The notes under the pieces are model-generated. The model did no database searches, had not been told where the DNA came from, and saw only the letters and a program-made list of their open reading frames with translations. Positions 43,721 to 53,038 of a stretch of DNA of 64,000 nucleotides are shown here, in pieces. The first letter of the stretch is position 1. Every line of letters starts with the position of its first letter. The stretch comes from DAOMNN01 sp050486545 (GTDB taxonomy: Bacteria; Pseudomonadota; Gammaproteobacteria; Burkholderiales; Rhodocyclaceae): contig JBJHDM010000006.1 of NCBI GenBank assembly GCA_050486545.1, positions 46,069 to 110,068 on the forward strand, in the 5' to 3' direction. The position numbers and the translations under genes are program-made.

Positions 43721-43756
43721 AAAAAGCAAGGCTTCGCCACCTCGGTGGCGAAGCCC
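43721..43756 (-). terminator. Hairpin with U-run between pstS and pstC
   Basis: On the minus strand GGCTTCGCCAC-CGAG-GTGGCGAAGCC forms an 11-bp stem, followed by TTGCTTTTTCC. This is a good intrinsic terminator placed just after the pstS stop, likely a partial attenuator that leaves PstS in excess over the permease. Confidence 0.8.
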
Positions 43757-43776
43757 GTTCTTGCGTCAAGTGCTCG

Positions 43777-44751
43777 TCACTTCAGCTTTTTCTCTTCCTG
43801 GAACCGTGCCGCAACACTCGCCGGGAGCGTCACGTAGCCATCGCGATGGACAACCTCCTGCCCTTCCTTGGCGAGGACCATGCGGAAGAACTCGCGCTCG
43901 AGCGGGTTCCAACCCGAGTTCGGGTTCGCGTTGGCATACACGTACAGGAAGCGGGCCAGCGGATAGTCGCCCGTCACCGCGTTCTCGCCGGTGGCCTCGG
44001 CGAACTTGCCGCCATGCTCCTTCGCCAGCGGCACGACGCGCACGCCCGAGGTCCGATAGCCGATTCCCGAGTAGCCGATGCCGTTGATCGTCTGCTCGAC
44101 GCCGCGCACGACCGCCGACGAGCCCGGCTGCTCGTTGATCGTCGACTTGAAATCGCCGCCGCACAGCGCGTTTTCCTTGAAGTAGCCGTAGGTGCCGGAC
44201 ACCGCGTTGCGGCTGTACAGCGTGATGTCGCGGTTGGCCCACGCGCCGGTCAGGCCGACCTGGCCCCAGGTCGTGATGTCCTGGCCGTAGCCGCAGGCAC
44301 GGGTCGCCGAGAAAATCGCATCGACCTGCGGAAGCGACAGCCCCTCGACCGGGTTGTCCTTGTTCACATAGACGGCAACCATGTCGATCGCGACCGGCAC
44401 TTCGGTCGGCGCATAGCCGTAACGGTCCTCGAACGCGCGGATCTCGGAGGCGCGCATCGCACGGCTCATCGGGCCAAAATTGGCCGTACCTTCAACGAGA
44501 GCGGGAGGCGCGGTCGACGAACCGGCGCCCTGGATCTGGATGTTGACGTTGGGGTAGAACTTGGCAAACTCCTCGGCCCACAGCGTCATCAGGTTGTTGA
44601 GCGTATCGGAACCGATGGAGGTCAGATTGCCCGAGACTCCGGCAACGCGCTGGTAGCCCGGCAGATTGGGATCCACCTGCGCGAACGCGGCGCCGGCGGA
44701 CAGGCCAAAGGCAGCGGTAACGCCCAGGACCAGGGTCTTCTTCAGCATCAT
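43777..44751 (-). CDS. pstS: Phosphate-binding periplasmic protein PstS
   Basis: The 324-residue receptor has a Sec signal peptide (LKKTLVLGVTAAFGLSAGAAFA, cut likely before Gln-Val-Asp). Ligand-contact segments typical of the family appear as GSDTLNNLMTLWAEEF and AGSSTAPPALVEGTANFGPMSR, and YSRNAVSGTYGYFKENAL. It delivers phosphate to PstCAB. The start has GAGGAAG upstream and a Pho box about 90 bp before it. Confidence 0.94.
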   Translation of the reverse strand: MMLKKTLVLGVTAAFGLSAGAAFAQVDPNLPGYQRVAGVSGNLTSIGSDTLNNLMTLWAEEFAKFYPNVNIQIQGAGSSTAPPALVEGTANFGPMSRAMRASEIRAFEDRYGYAPTEVPVAIDMVAVYVNKDNPVEGLSLPQVDAIFSATRACGYGQDITTWGQVGLTGAWANRDITLYSRNAVSGTYGYFKENALCGGDFKSTINEQPGSSAVVRGVEQTINGIGYSGIGYRTSGVRVVPLAKEHGGKFAEATGENAVTGDYPLARFLYVYANANPNSGWNPLEREFFRMVLAKEGQEVVHRDGYVTLPASVAARFQEEKKLK

Positions 44752-44841
44752 GTCGATCTTCCTCTTGTGAGAGTATTGGCCGCAGTGCAGGCCTGCCCGA
44801 TGGCAAACCCGATTGCGTGCTCGGCATTCTCACGCCGGTCC

Positions 44842-44859
44842 GTTACAGGAAGATGACAG
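44842..44859 (-). promoter_or_regulatory. Pho box upstream of pstS
   Basis: The minus strand reads CTGTCATCTTCCTGTAAC, two CTGTNAY-type repeats 11 bp apart, an excellent match to the PhoB binding consensus. It lies about 90 bp upstream of pstS, just after glmM, so pstSCAB should be induced by phosphate starvation through PhoB. Confidence 0.88.
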
Positions 44860-44912
44860 TCATGAAGCTGAAAGCCGGACGCGCGTCGACGCAGGTCCGG
44901 CGGGGGCGAAAA

Positions 44913-46265
44913 TCAGCGCGCAGCGGCTTCCGCAGCGTCGGCGATGTTGCGCGCAAGCCGCTCCACCTGGTCGGCATCGCGGCCTTCGACCATGACGCGC
45001 AGCAAGGGCTCGGTGCCCGACGGACGCAGCAGCACCCGCCCGTTGGTGCCGAGTTCGCGGACCGCCGCGGCGCGGGCATCCTCGATGCCGGGATCGGCCT
45101 GCCAGTCGAGTCCGGCTGGTAGGCGCACGTTGATGAGTCGCTGTGGGTAGAACTCGAGATCCGCGCAGGCTTCGGCCAGCGTCTGGTCGTGTTGCTTGAG
45201 GGCGGAAAGCACCTGCAGCGACGACACGATGCCGTCGCCGGTCGTGTGCCAGTCCAGGCAGATGATGTGACCGGAATTCTCGCCACCGAGCTTCCAGCCG
45301 CGCTCCTGCAGGCGCTCGAGCACGTAGCGGTCGCCCACCCGCGCACGGTCGAAGGGTACGCCGAGCCGCTCGATGGCATGCTCGAAACCGAGATTGCTCA
45401 TCAGGGTGCCGACCACCCCGTCGAGCCGTCCCGCCGCACCACGGGCGCAGGCGATCACGTACAGCAGCTTGTCGCCGTCGTAGACCTCGCCTTCGGCATC
45501 GACCATGATCAGCCGGTCGCCATCGCCGTCGAGCGCAATGCCCAGATCGGCTCCGTTCGCGAGCACCGCTTCGCGCAACGACTCGGGGCGGGTGGCGCCG
45601 ACTGCGTCGTTGATGTTGGTTCCGTTCGGCTCGACCCCGACGGACACCACCTCGGCACCGAGTTCGTGGAAGACGCTGGGCGCGATGTGATAGGCGGCCC
45701 CGTGCGCGCAATCGACCGCGATCTTCATGCCGCGCAGATCCAGCTCGTTCGGAAACGTGCTCTTGCAGAACTCGATGTAGCGCCCGGCCGCATCCTCGAT
45801 GCGTCGTGCCTTGCCAAGGCGGGCCGAGTCCACACACCCCATGGGCTTGTCGACCCATTCCTCGATCTCGATCTCGACCTCGTCGGGAAGCTTCGCCCCG
45901 TCAGCCGAAAAGAACTTGATCCCGTTGTCGTAGAACGGATTGTGCGAGGCGGAAATAACCACACCGGCCTGCAGGCGCAGCGCACGCGTGAGATAGGCCA
46001 CCGCCGGTGTCGGCATCGGCCCGGCCAGGATGACATCCACGCCCGCCGCGGCAAAACCGGCCTCCAGCGCGGCTTCGAGCATGTAGCCTGAAATGCGCGT
46101 GTCCTTGCCGATCAAGACCGCCGGATGCTCGCCGTGAGGCAGGTGCTCATGGCGGACCAGCGAAAGTCCGGCGGCGTAGCCGAGCCGCATCACGAATTCC
46201 GGCGTGATCGGACCCTCGCCGACCAGTCCACGCACCCCGTCGGTGCCGAAGTATTTGCGAGCCAT
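44913..46265 (-). CDS. glmM: Phosphoglucosamine mutase
   Basis: GlmM converts glucosamine 6-phosphate to glucosamine 1-phosphate for peptidoglycan and LPS. The 450-residue protein starts MARKYFGTDGVRG, has the phosphoserine loop in VVISASHNPFYDNGIKFF, the metal loop DGDGDRLIMVD, the sugar loop GGENSGHII and the phosphate loop RPSGTEPLLRVM. I use the ATG at 46265; the frame is open 36 codons upstream. It follows folP by 34 bp. Confidence 0.96.
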   Translation of the reverse strand: MARKYFGTDGVRGLVGEGPITPEFVMRLGYAAGLSLVRHEHLPHGEHPAVLIGKDTRISGYMLEAALEAGFAAAGVDVILAGPMPTPAVAYLTRALRLQAGVVISASHNPFYDNGIKFFSADGAKLPDEVEIEIEEWVDKPMGCVDSARLGKARRIEDAAGRYIEFCKSTFPNELDLRGMKIAVDCAHGAAYHIAPSVFHELGAEVVSVGVEPNGTNINDAVGATRPESLREAVLANGADLGIALDGDGDRLIMVDAEGEVYDGDKLLYVIACARGAAGRLDGVVGTLMSNLGFEHAIERLGVPFDRARVGDRYVLERLQERGWKLGGENSGHIICLDWHTTGDGIVSSLQVLSALKQHDQTLAEACADLEFYPQRLINVRLPAGLDWQADPGIEDARAAAVRELGTNGRVLLRPSGTEPLLRVMVEGRDADQVERLARNIADAAEAAAR

Positions 46266-46299
46266 GACGGTCCCGAAAACTGAAAAGCGAATTATGACA

Positions 46300-47163
46300 T
46301 CAGTGCCGAGGAACGTCCGTATCGACGACGCCCGCCCATACGGCCAGCGCATCCCGCGTTTCGGCAACGTCATGAACGCGCACGATGCGTGCCCCCCGGT
46401 CGACGGCCAGCAGTGCCGCCGCTACGCTGGCGCTGGTGCGACCTTCGACCGGGCGACCGGTGAGCGCACCGAGCATCGACTTCCTGGACAGCCCGACCAG
46501 GACCGGATACCCCGGAGCCCGCAGCGTGGGGATGCCTCGCAGCAACTGCAGGTTGTGTTCAAGGGTCTTGCCGAAGCCGAAACCGGGATCGAGCACGATG
46601 CGGTCCGGTGCGACTCCTGCTGCACGCAACCGGCCGACCTCTTGATCGAGAAAGCCACCGACGTCGGCAACCACGTCATCGTAGCGCGGGGCATCCTGCA
46701 TCGTTCCCGGCGCCCCCTGCATGTGCATGACGCACAGGGCCGCAGCGGACCCCGACACGGCATCGACCGCCCCCTCGGCGCGGAACGCATTGATATCGTT
46801 GATCATCGACGCGCCGGCCGAGACCGCGGCGCGCATCACGTCGGGCTTGACGGTGTCGACCGACACGGGAACAGGCCAGGACGCGAGGCGCTCCACCAGC
46901 GGCATCACGCGATCCAGTTCCTCCTGGAGCGAAACCACGGCGGCGCCGGGGCGCGAGGATTCCCCCCCGATGTCGAGCAGGTCGGCCCCTGCCGCCACGG
47001 CCGCCTCCGCTCTTCGTAACGCCGCATCGAGGCGCCCCGCCAGGCCGTCACCGGAAAACGAATCCGGCGTCACGTTCAGGATCGCCATGATGTGCGGACG
47101 GGACAGGTCCAGGGTGAAGCGGTTGCAGCGAAGGTGCATGGGCTTGTCGTTGTGGATTGTCAT
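46300..47163 (-). CDS. folP: Dihydropteroate synthase
   Basis: FolP joins p-aminobenzoate to dihydropterin pyrophosphate in folate synthesis. The 287-residue TIM barrel contains MAILNVTPDSFSGDG, DIGGESSRPGA, the pterin-site DPGFGFGKTLEHNLQLL and GLSRKSMLG, all close to consensus. It lies between ftsH and glmM, the conserved order, with a terminator hairpin in the gap after ftsH. Confidence 0.95.
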   Translation of the reverse strand: MTIHNDKPMHLRCNRFTLDLSRPHIMAILNVTPDSFSGDGLAGRLDAALRRAEAAVAAGADLLDIGGESSRPGAAVVSLQEELDRVMPLVERLASWPVPVSVDTVKPDVMRAAVSAGASMINDINAFRAEGAVDAVSGSAAALCVMHMQGAPGTMQDAPRYDDVVADVGGFLDQEVGRLRAAGVAPDRIVLDPGFGFGKTLEHNLQLLRGIPTLRAPGYPVLVGLSRKSMLGALTGRPVEGRTSASVAAALLAVDRGARIVRVHDVAETRDALAVWAGVVDTDVPRH

Positions 47164-47178
47164 GGGCGTTCGGTCCCG

Positions 47179-47204
47179 AAAAAAAGACCGGCACGCGGCC
47201 GGTC
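47179..47204 (-). terminator. Intrinsic terminator between ftsH and folP
   Basis: On the minus strand GACCGGC-CGCGT-GCCGGTC is followed at once by seven T residues. It should end most ftsH transcripts before folP. Confidence 0.85.
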
Positions 47205-47228
47205 CTTTCGTTTTGCGGGGCGACGGAC

Positions 47229-49121
47229 TCAGGCTGCCGGAGCCGGTGCGTTGGGTTCGGCGTCCGAGGCATCATCCGTCGGCTTTTGCGGCGGCGGCGC
47301 GACCTGCTTGGGCGGACGAGGCGGCTTTCCGGCCATGATGTCGTCGATCTGCTCGGCGTCGAGCGTCTCCCACTCGAGCAGGGCCTTGGCCATCGCTTCG
47401 ATCTTGTCCTTGTTCTCCTCGATCAGCCGGCGCGCGAGCGCGTACTGCTGGTCGATGATGCGCCGGATCTCGGCGTCGACCTTCTGCATCGTCGCCTCGG
47501 AGACGTTGCGGTGCGTGGTGACCTGGCGGCCTAGGAAGATCTCGCCCTCCTCCTCGCCGTAGACCATCGGCCCGAGGTTGTCGGACATGCCCCACTGCGT
47601 GACCATGCGCCGCGCCAGATCCGTCGCACGCGCGAAGTCGTTGGAAGCGCCGGTGGTCATCTGGTTCATGAAGATCTCTTCGCAGATGCGTCCGCCGAAC
47701 AGTACCGCGATCGTCTGCAGGAGCCGATCACGATCCTGGCTGTAGCGATCGGACTCGGGCAACTGCATCGTCACGCCCAGGGCGCGGCCGCGCGGGATGA
47801 TCGTAACCTTGTGCACCGGGTCGGTCTTGTCGAGTAGCTTGGCTACGAGCACGTGACCGGACTCGTGGTAGGCGGTGTTCCTGCGCTCCTCCTCGGGCAT
47901 GACCATGGAGCGGCGCTCCGAGCCCATCATGATCTTGTCCTTGGCCCGTTCGAAGTCCTCCATATCCACGAGGCGCTTGGCACCGCGTGCGGCGAACAGT
48001 GCGGCCTCATTGACAAGGTTCGCGAGGTCTGCACCCGAGAAGCCCGGCGTGCCCCGCGCCAGCACCACCGGCTCGACGTCCGGTGCGATCGGCACCTTGC
48101 GCATGTGCACCTTGAGGATCTGCTCGCGGCCGCGGATGTCGGGCAGCGGCACGACCACCTGACGGTCGAAGCGGCCCGGACGCAGCAGCGCAGGGTCGAG
48201 CACGTCGGGCCGGTTGGTCGCGGCGATGACGATGACTCCGGTCTGTCCTTCGAACCCGTCCATCTCGACGAGGAGCTGGTTCAGCGTCTGCTCGCGCTCG
48301 TCATTGCCACCGCCCAGGCCGGCACCGCGCTGGCGGCCGACCGCATCGATTTCGTCGATGAAGATGATGCACGGTGCGTGCTTCTTGGCCTGCTCGAACA
48401 TGTCGCGCACGCGCGCGGCACCGACGCCGACGAACATCTCGACGAAGTCCGAACCTGAGATCGAGAAGAACGGCACCTTGGCCTCGCCCGCGATCGCCTT
48501 GGCGAGCAGCGTCTTGCCGGTACCGGGCGAGCCGACCATCAGCACGCCCTTGGGAATGTGCCCCCCCAGCTTCTGGAACCTGGACGGGTCGCGCAGGAAG
48601 TCAACGAGCTCGGCGACCTCCTCCTTGGCCTCGTCGCATCCGGCCACGTCGGCGAAGGTAATCGAGTTGGCCGACTCGTCCAGCATTCTGGCCTTGGACT
48701 TGCCGAAGGAGAAGGCACCGCCGCGCCCGCCTCCCTGCATCTGGCGCATGAAGAAGATCCACACGCCGATCAGCAGCAGCATCGGGAACCACGACACGAA
48801 GATGCTCATCAGGAAGGACTGCTCGTCATCGGGCTTGGCGGCAGTGACCGTCACGCCGGCCCGCATCAGATCCGAGACCATCCAGATATCCTGCACACCC
48901 GGCGTATAGACCGTCACCTGCCGGCCTTCGAGCGTCGTCGCCTTGACGACCCGTCCCTCGATGACCGCCTTGGTGATCCGCCCGGCACGCGCCTCATCCA
49001 TGAACTGGGAGTACTCCATGGTATTGGGCGCGACCTGTCGCGTGTTGAACTGATTGAAGACCGTCATCAGCACAACGCCGATCACCATCCAGATCGCCAG
49101 ATTCTTGAACAGATTATTCAA
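47229..49121 (-). CDS. ftsH: ATP-dependent zinc metalloprotease FtsH
   Basis: FtsH is a membrane-bound AAA protease that degrades misfolded membrane proteins and regulators. The 630-residue protein has two N-terminal helices (LAIWMVIGVVLMTVFN and SIFVSWFPMLLLIGVWIFF), Walker A GSPGTGKT, Walker B IIFIDEID, the SRH region NRPDVLDPALLRPGRFDRQ, and the zinc site YHESGHVLV. Translation begins at a TTG at 49121, eight bases after AAGGAAA, giving the conserved N-terminus (M)NNLFKNLAIW; the open frame upstream has no similarity. Confidence 0.95.
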   Translation of the reverse strand: MNNLFKNLAIWMVIGVVLMTVFNQFNTRQVAPNTMEYSQFMDEARAGRITKAVIEGRVVKATTLEGRQVTVYTPGVQDIWMVSDLMRAGVTVTAAKPDDEQSFLMSIFVSWFPMLLLIGVWIFFMRQMQGGGRGGAFSFGKSKARMLDESANSITFADVAGCDEAKEEVAELVDFLRDPSRFQKLGGHIPKGVLMVGSPGTGKTLLAKAIAGEAKVPFFSISGSDFVEMFVGVGAARVRDMFEQAKKHAPCIIFIDEIDAVGRQRGAGLGGGNDEREQTLNQLLVEMDGFEGQTGVIVIAATNRPDVLDPALLRPGRFDRQVVVPLPDIRGREQILKVHMRKVPIAPDVEPVVLARGTPGFSGADLANLVNEAALFAARGAKRLVDMEDFERAKDKIMMGSERRSMVMPEEERRNTAYHESGHVLVAKLLDKTDPVHKVTIIPRGRALGVTMQLPESDRYSQDRDRLLQTIAVLFGGRICEEIFMNQMTTGASNDFARATDLARRMVTQWGMSDNLGPMVYGEEEGEIFLGRQVTTHRNVSEATMQKVDAEIRRIIDQQYALARRLIEENKDKIEAMAKALLEWETLDAEQIDDIMAGKPPRPPKQVAPPPQKPTDDASDAEPNAPAPAA

Positions 49122-49397
49122 CGTCTTTTCCTTGTAAACCCAGGAGTGTTCCAGCAAACACCCTTGCAGGGCAGCACTGAACTGACCCATTCTATTAGCG
49201 AACGTTCCCCCGAGCAAACCAATCGGCGCGATGAAATGCGACAATCGCCCGCACGCGACCGGCCGATCCCCGGGACCGGCCCGACCCGCCGTATACTGAC
49301 GGCCAGGATCGTGCCGAAATAGTTCCGGACGACCCTGTGAATCAGACCTGCCGGAACGTTTCGTGTTCCATTCACCGCCCCCTGGCAGGATGCATCC

Positions 49398-50594
49398 ATG
49401 ACCCCACGCAAACCCCTGGAAGGACTCAAGGTCCTCGAACTCGGCTCCCTGATCGCCGGTCCTTTCTGCACGCGGATCCTGGCCGACTTCGGCGCTGAGG
49501 TCGTCAAGATCGAATCCCCGGACGGCGGCGATCCGCTGCGCAAGTGGCGCAAGCTCTACGAGGGGACCTCGCTATGGTGGTACGTGCAGGCGCGCAACAA
49601 GCAGTCCGTCACGGCCAACCTCAAGCATCCGGAAGGATTGCGCCTCGTGCGCCGGCTGGTGGCCGAAGCGGACATCGTCGTCGAGAACTTCCGCCCCGGC
49701 GTGCTCGAGAAGCTCGGGCTGTCCTGGGACTCGCTTTCCGCCGACCACCCGGGGCTGGTCATGGTGCGGCTGTCCGGCTTCGGGCAGACCGGACCCTATC
49801 GTGACCAGCCCGGATTCGGCGCCGTCGGCGAAAGCATGGGCGGCCTGCGCTACGTGACCGGCTTCCCCGACCGTCCGCCGGTCCGCACCGGGATCTCGAT
49901 CGGGGATTCGATCGCCGCGCTGTGGGGGGCGATCGGTGCACTCATGGCGCTGCGCCACCGCGAGGTCAACGGAGGCACGGGACAGGTCGTCGATGTCGCC
50001 CTCTACGAAGCGGTGTTCGCGATGATGGAATCGCTCGTTCCGGAGTTCGACGTCTTCGGCTTCATCCGCGAGCGCAGCGGCAACATCATGCCGGGCATCA
50101 CGCCCTCGTCGATCCATACGACACGCGACGGCCATCACATCCAGATCGGCGCCAACGGCGATGCCATCTTCGCCCGTTTCATGCGTGCGATCGGCCGCAG
50201 CGATCTGGCCGAAGACCCCACGCTTGCGGACAACGCCGGGCGCGACGCGCGGCGTGACGAGCTCTACGCCCTCATCGACGCCTGGGTGGCCGGACACGAT
50301 GCCGAACACGTGCTGGCCACGCTCGGCGCGGCCGAAGTGCCCGCAACGCGGGTGTACTCGGTCGCCGACATGTTCTCCGATCCGCAGTTCCTGGCCCGCG
50401 AAATGATCCGCTCGGCACGTCTCCCCGACGGGCGCAATTTCAGCATACCGGGAATCGTGCCGCGCCTCACGGAGACCCCCGGCCGGACCGAATGGATCGG
50501 TCCGGCACTCGGCGCCCATACCGATGCGGTGCTCCGCAGGCTCGGCTACGCCGACGCGGAGATCTCGCGCCTGCGTGGCGAAGGTGCGATCTGA
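49398..50594 (+). CDS. CaiB/BaiF family (class III) CoA-transferase
   Basis: The 398-residue protein has the class III pattern GLKVLELGSLIAGPFCTRILADFGAEVVKIE, ENFRPGVLEKLGL, MVRLSGFGQTGPYRDQPGF and GQVVDVALYEAVFAMME, the last containing a conserved acidic residue of the active site. These enzymes move CoA between carboxylic acids. The substrate cannot be deduced. It is the only plus-strand gene between ftsH and rlmE, divergent from ftsH by 276 bp, and interrupts a usually conserved gene order. Confidence 0.88.
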   Translation: MTPRKPLEGLKVLELGSLIAGPFCTRILADFGAEVVKIESPDGGDPLRKWRKLYEGTSLWWYVQARNKQSVTANLKHPEGLRLVRRLVAEADIVVENFRPGVLEKLGLSWDSLSADHPGLVMVRLSGFGQTGPYRDQPGFGAVGESMGGLRYVTGFPDRPPVRTGISIGDSIAALWGAIGALMALRHREVNGGTGQVVDVALYEAVFAMMESLVPEFDVFGFIRERSGNIMPGITPSSIHTTRDGHHIQIGANGDAIFARFMRAIGRSDLAEDPTLADNAGRDARRDELYALIDAWVAGHDAEHVLATLGAAEVPATRVYSVADMFSDPQFLAREMIRSARLPDGRNFSIPGIVPRLTETPGRTEWIGPALGAHTDAVLRRLGYADAEISRLRGEGAI

Positions 50595-50603
50595 ACGGTC
50601 GGA

Positions 50604-51446
50604 TCAATTCCCCTGCAGCCGGGCCATCAGCGCCGCCGCTCCGGGATAACGGTCGCGGACGATCGCGAACTTGCGCGCATGTGCGCTCCACGCCTCACCC
50701 CGTGCCAGCGCCTCGACGAATCCCACCGCATCAGTGATCCAGCTTCCGCCGAACACGGTCACGCCCCGTGCGAACAGGGGATCGGGCATGCAGCCCGCGC
50801 CGGGGCCGATCATCGCGAAGGAACGCGCCGCGCCGCAATGCTCCAGCATCCGGTCGAGCGTGTCGTTGAGCAGGATCGTACTCGTCGACAGCACCTTGTT
50901 GCAGCCCGCAAGCTCGGCCGGGTCCAGGCTCACCCGATACCCATCGCGCTCGCCGGCAAGCTCGGGCTTGAGTTCGATGACCGTGAGCCGGGCTCCCGCG
51001 GCGAGCACGCGCTCGATCAGCGGCGTAAACAGTCCGATCATCCCGACATGGTCCTCGGGCTGCGGGTCGAGCTGTCCGACCGAGTCGCCGGCTGGATCGG
51101 GGACGTAGCCGCAGCGGTCGAAAAAGCAGCGCGTCAGCGCGTTCGCCGTGGCGAACCCCAGCGTGCGCTCGACCCCTTGCCCCGTCCCGTAGCACCGCGC
51201 CGCCTCGAGGGCGTCGGCACCGACCAGGCCGAACCGGTCCGGTGAAGCCGCAAGCCGCGAAAGCGTATCGCCCAGCAATACGTAGGACAATCCGAGCGAA
51301 CCGTCTTCCAGTTCGACGGCGCAGAACTCCCCCTGCTTCGTGTACGCGAACTCAGGCGGAGGAAGATGTACGGCCTTGACGCTCGGCGCGGGTGAAGCGC
51401 GGCCAAAGCGTTCCAGCAGATCGATCAGTTCGGTGGCGAAGTTCAT
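50604..51446 (-). CDS. DUF364 putative heavy-metal-chelation protein
   Basis: The 280-residue protein fits the DUF4213/DUF364 family. The N-terminal half resembles an enolase-N-like domain; the C-terminal half is Rossmann-like, with VGMIGLFTPLIERVLAAGARLTVIELKP and FAMIGPGAGCMPDPLFARGV. Family annotation as metal-chelating is a prediction only. The start at 51446 has AAGGAG upstream and overlaps the VWA gene stop as ATGA, so it is cotranslated with a RavA-ViaA-like pair, which is not a standard partner. Confidence 0.72.
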   Translation of the reverse strand: MNFATELIDLLERFGRASPAPSVKAVHLPPPEFAYTKQGEFCAVELEDGSLGLSYVLLGDTLSRLAASPDRFGLVGADALEAARCYGTGQGVERTLGFATANALTRCFFDRCGYVPDPAGDSVGQLDPQPEDHVGMIGLFTPLIERVLAAGARLTVIELKPELAGERDGYRVSLDPAELAGCNKVLSTSTILLNDTLDRMLEHCGAARSFAMIGPGAGCMPDPLFARGVTVFGGSWITDAVGFVEALARGEAWSAHARKFAIVRDRYPGAAALMARLQGN

Positions 51447-53029
51447 GCGTCTCCTTTGCACGGTTTCGATGAGGAGGGCGAGCGCCGGCCCGTTCGGACC
51501 GCTTGCGACGCCTCAGTTCCGGAGATCGTGGCCGCCCGGTTGGCGGTCGTTCGCAACGCTCCGGGGAAATAGGTAGCGGTCAGGTGGCTCGAATGAACCG
51601 GCGAGGGGTTTTCCGAACCCCCGAACCGGCGCCAGTCCCGGACCCAGAAGATCTCATCGGCCAGTTCGCGCAGGCCGATCGTCTCGCGATCGCCGATCAG
51701 CACGCCCTGCACCCGCACGCCGGATCGGTTGCACACGTCTTGAAGCCGGTCGGCCAGCACGCGGGTCGCGCCGAACTCGCCGTCGGTCGCGAGCAACAGG
51801 TCGGCCCGCTGCCAATCGTTATCCTCCAGACGCTCCAGGACCCGCTCCAGCGGGCCGCCGATGTCGGTTCCACCGCAAAAGCTCTGGCCGAGAAACTGCG
51901 TCAGGCGGCTCACGCCGTCCAGATCGAGCGACAGCGACATCTCGACGACTTCGTCCGGGCCGCTGAAGGCAAAGACATGGCAGGCCCTGCGCTGCGCGTG
52001 CGCCGTGCACGCGGCTTCGAGCACGACCGCCTTGGCCACTGTCTCGGCCCCACCCTGCATGGACCCCGAGGTATCCACGCAGATCAGCATCGGTCCCATT
52101 TCCATGCGCCGTTCGGGCCGTCCGGACGCCGTCGGGCGAAGCGTCCGGACGCGCTCGTGGCGCACCTCGCTCATGCGCTCGTCGTCCTCGTAGGTGAGCA
52201 AGGTGCGCTCGGTGCGCCGTGCGTGCCAGACCAGTCGCAGGGCGGGATGGCCGAGCAGCATGGCTTCGGCCGGCAGCATGCGCGCGACCTGCCCGGAGCG
52301 GCGCACACCGCGCGTCTCGCCGGGCAGGTCCGGAATCCGCACGCTGCGGCTTCGGGCATCGAATGCGACGGCCGGCGCCATGACCGGCGCCGAAGCCTGC
52401 GGCACCGTCTCGAGACGCTCCGAGGCACGCTCGCGGCCGAGCCTGCGAAGGATGCGGACCAGTTCGGGAAGCCCTTCGATCAGACCGCGGATCCGGACCA
52501 CCTCAGACCACCCGCTGCTGCGCAGCAGACCGGTCAGGCGATCCCAGTTCATGTTCTTGAGCAGGTCGCCGGGATCGCCGAACATCTCCACCCACTCGCG
52601 AATGTTGCCGCAGCGCTCGGACCAGTCCTCCTCGAAGGCATCCAGCGCCCGTCGGACCGCCTCGTCCTCGGTGGCCCCGCGATCGCGATACGCGGGGATC
52701 AGATCAAGGTGGAACAGCAGCCCCAGCAACACCGCTTCGGCGAGATCCGGCCTGGATGCACACCATCGCGGAAGCTCGAGACGCTCGAAGATCCGGCGCA
52801 GCGCCTCCTGCCAGGCCTGCGCGGGCCAGCACGACATCCCGTCGGGCAGCCGCCCCGCCAACAGCGCGTCCCGCCATGCCTCCAGACCCGACAGGCGCGT
52901 TTCCAGCTGCCCGAGCGAATGCGTCGAGCCTCCCAGCCACAGCGACCGCGGAAGCCGTTCCAGGGGATCGAGCGGCGCTTCGAGGGTTTCGAACAGAAAT
53001 GCCGAAGGAAGACGTGCCGTCGTGCTCAT
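51443..53029 (-). CDS. viaA: VWA-domain protein, ViaA-like
   Basis: The 528-residue protein carries a von Willebrand A domain in its C-terminal third with a full MIDAS motif (DTSGSM, later threonine in GGTDIGG and Asp in LLLATDGEFG). The N-terminal 300 residues are helical, as in ViaA, the partner of the AAA protein RavA in E. coli, where the pair affects respiratory complexes and aminoglycoside sensitivity. The start is 9 bp after the ravA-like stop. Confidence 0.82.
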   Translation of the reverse strand: MSTTARLPSAFLFETLEAPLDPLERLPRSLWLGGSTHSLGQLETRLSGLEAWRDALLAGRLPDGMSCWPAQAWQEALRRIFERLELPRWCASRPDLAEAVLLGLLFHLDLIPAYRDRGATEDEAVRRALDAFEEDWSERCGNIREWVEMFGDPGDLLKNMNWDRLTGLLRSSGWSEVVRIRGLIEGLPELVRILRRLGRERASERLETVPQASAPVMAPAVAFDARSRSVRIPDLPGETRGVRRSGQVARMLPAEAMLLGHPALRLVWHARRTERTLLTYEDDERMSEVRHERVRTLRPTASGRPERRMEMGPMLICVDTSGSMQGGAETVAKAVVLEAACTAHAQRRACHVFAFSGPDEVVEMSLSLDLDGVSRLTQFLGQSFCGGTDIGGPLERVLERLEDNDWQRADLLLATDGEFGATRVLADRLQDVCNRSGVRVQGVLIGDRETIGLRELADEIFWVRDWRRFGGSENPSPVHSSHLTATYFPGALRTTANRAATISGTEASQAVRTGRRSPSSSKPCKGDA

Positions 53030-53038
53030 CGCTTCCGC

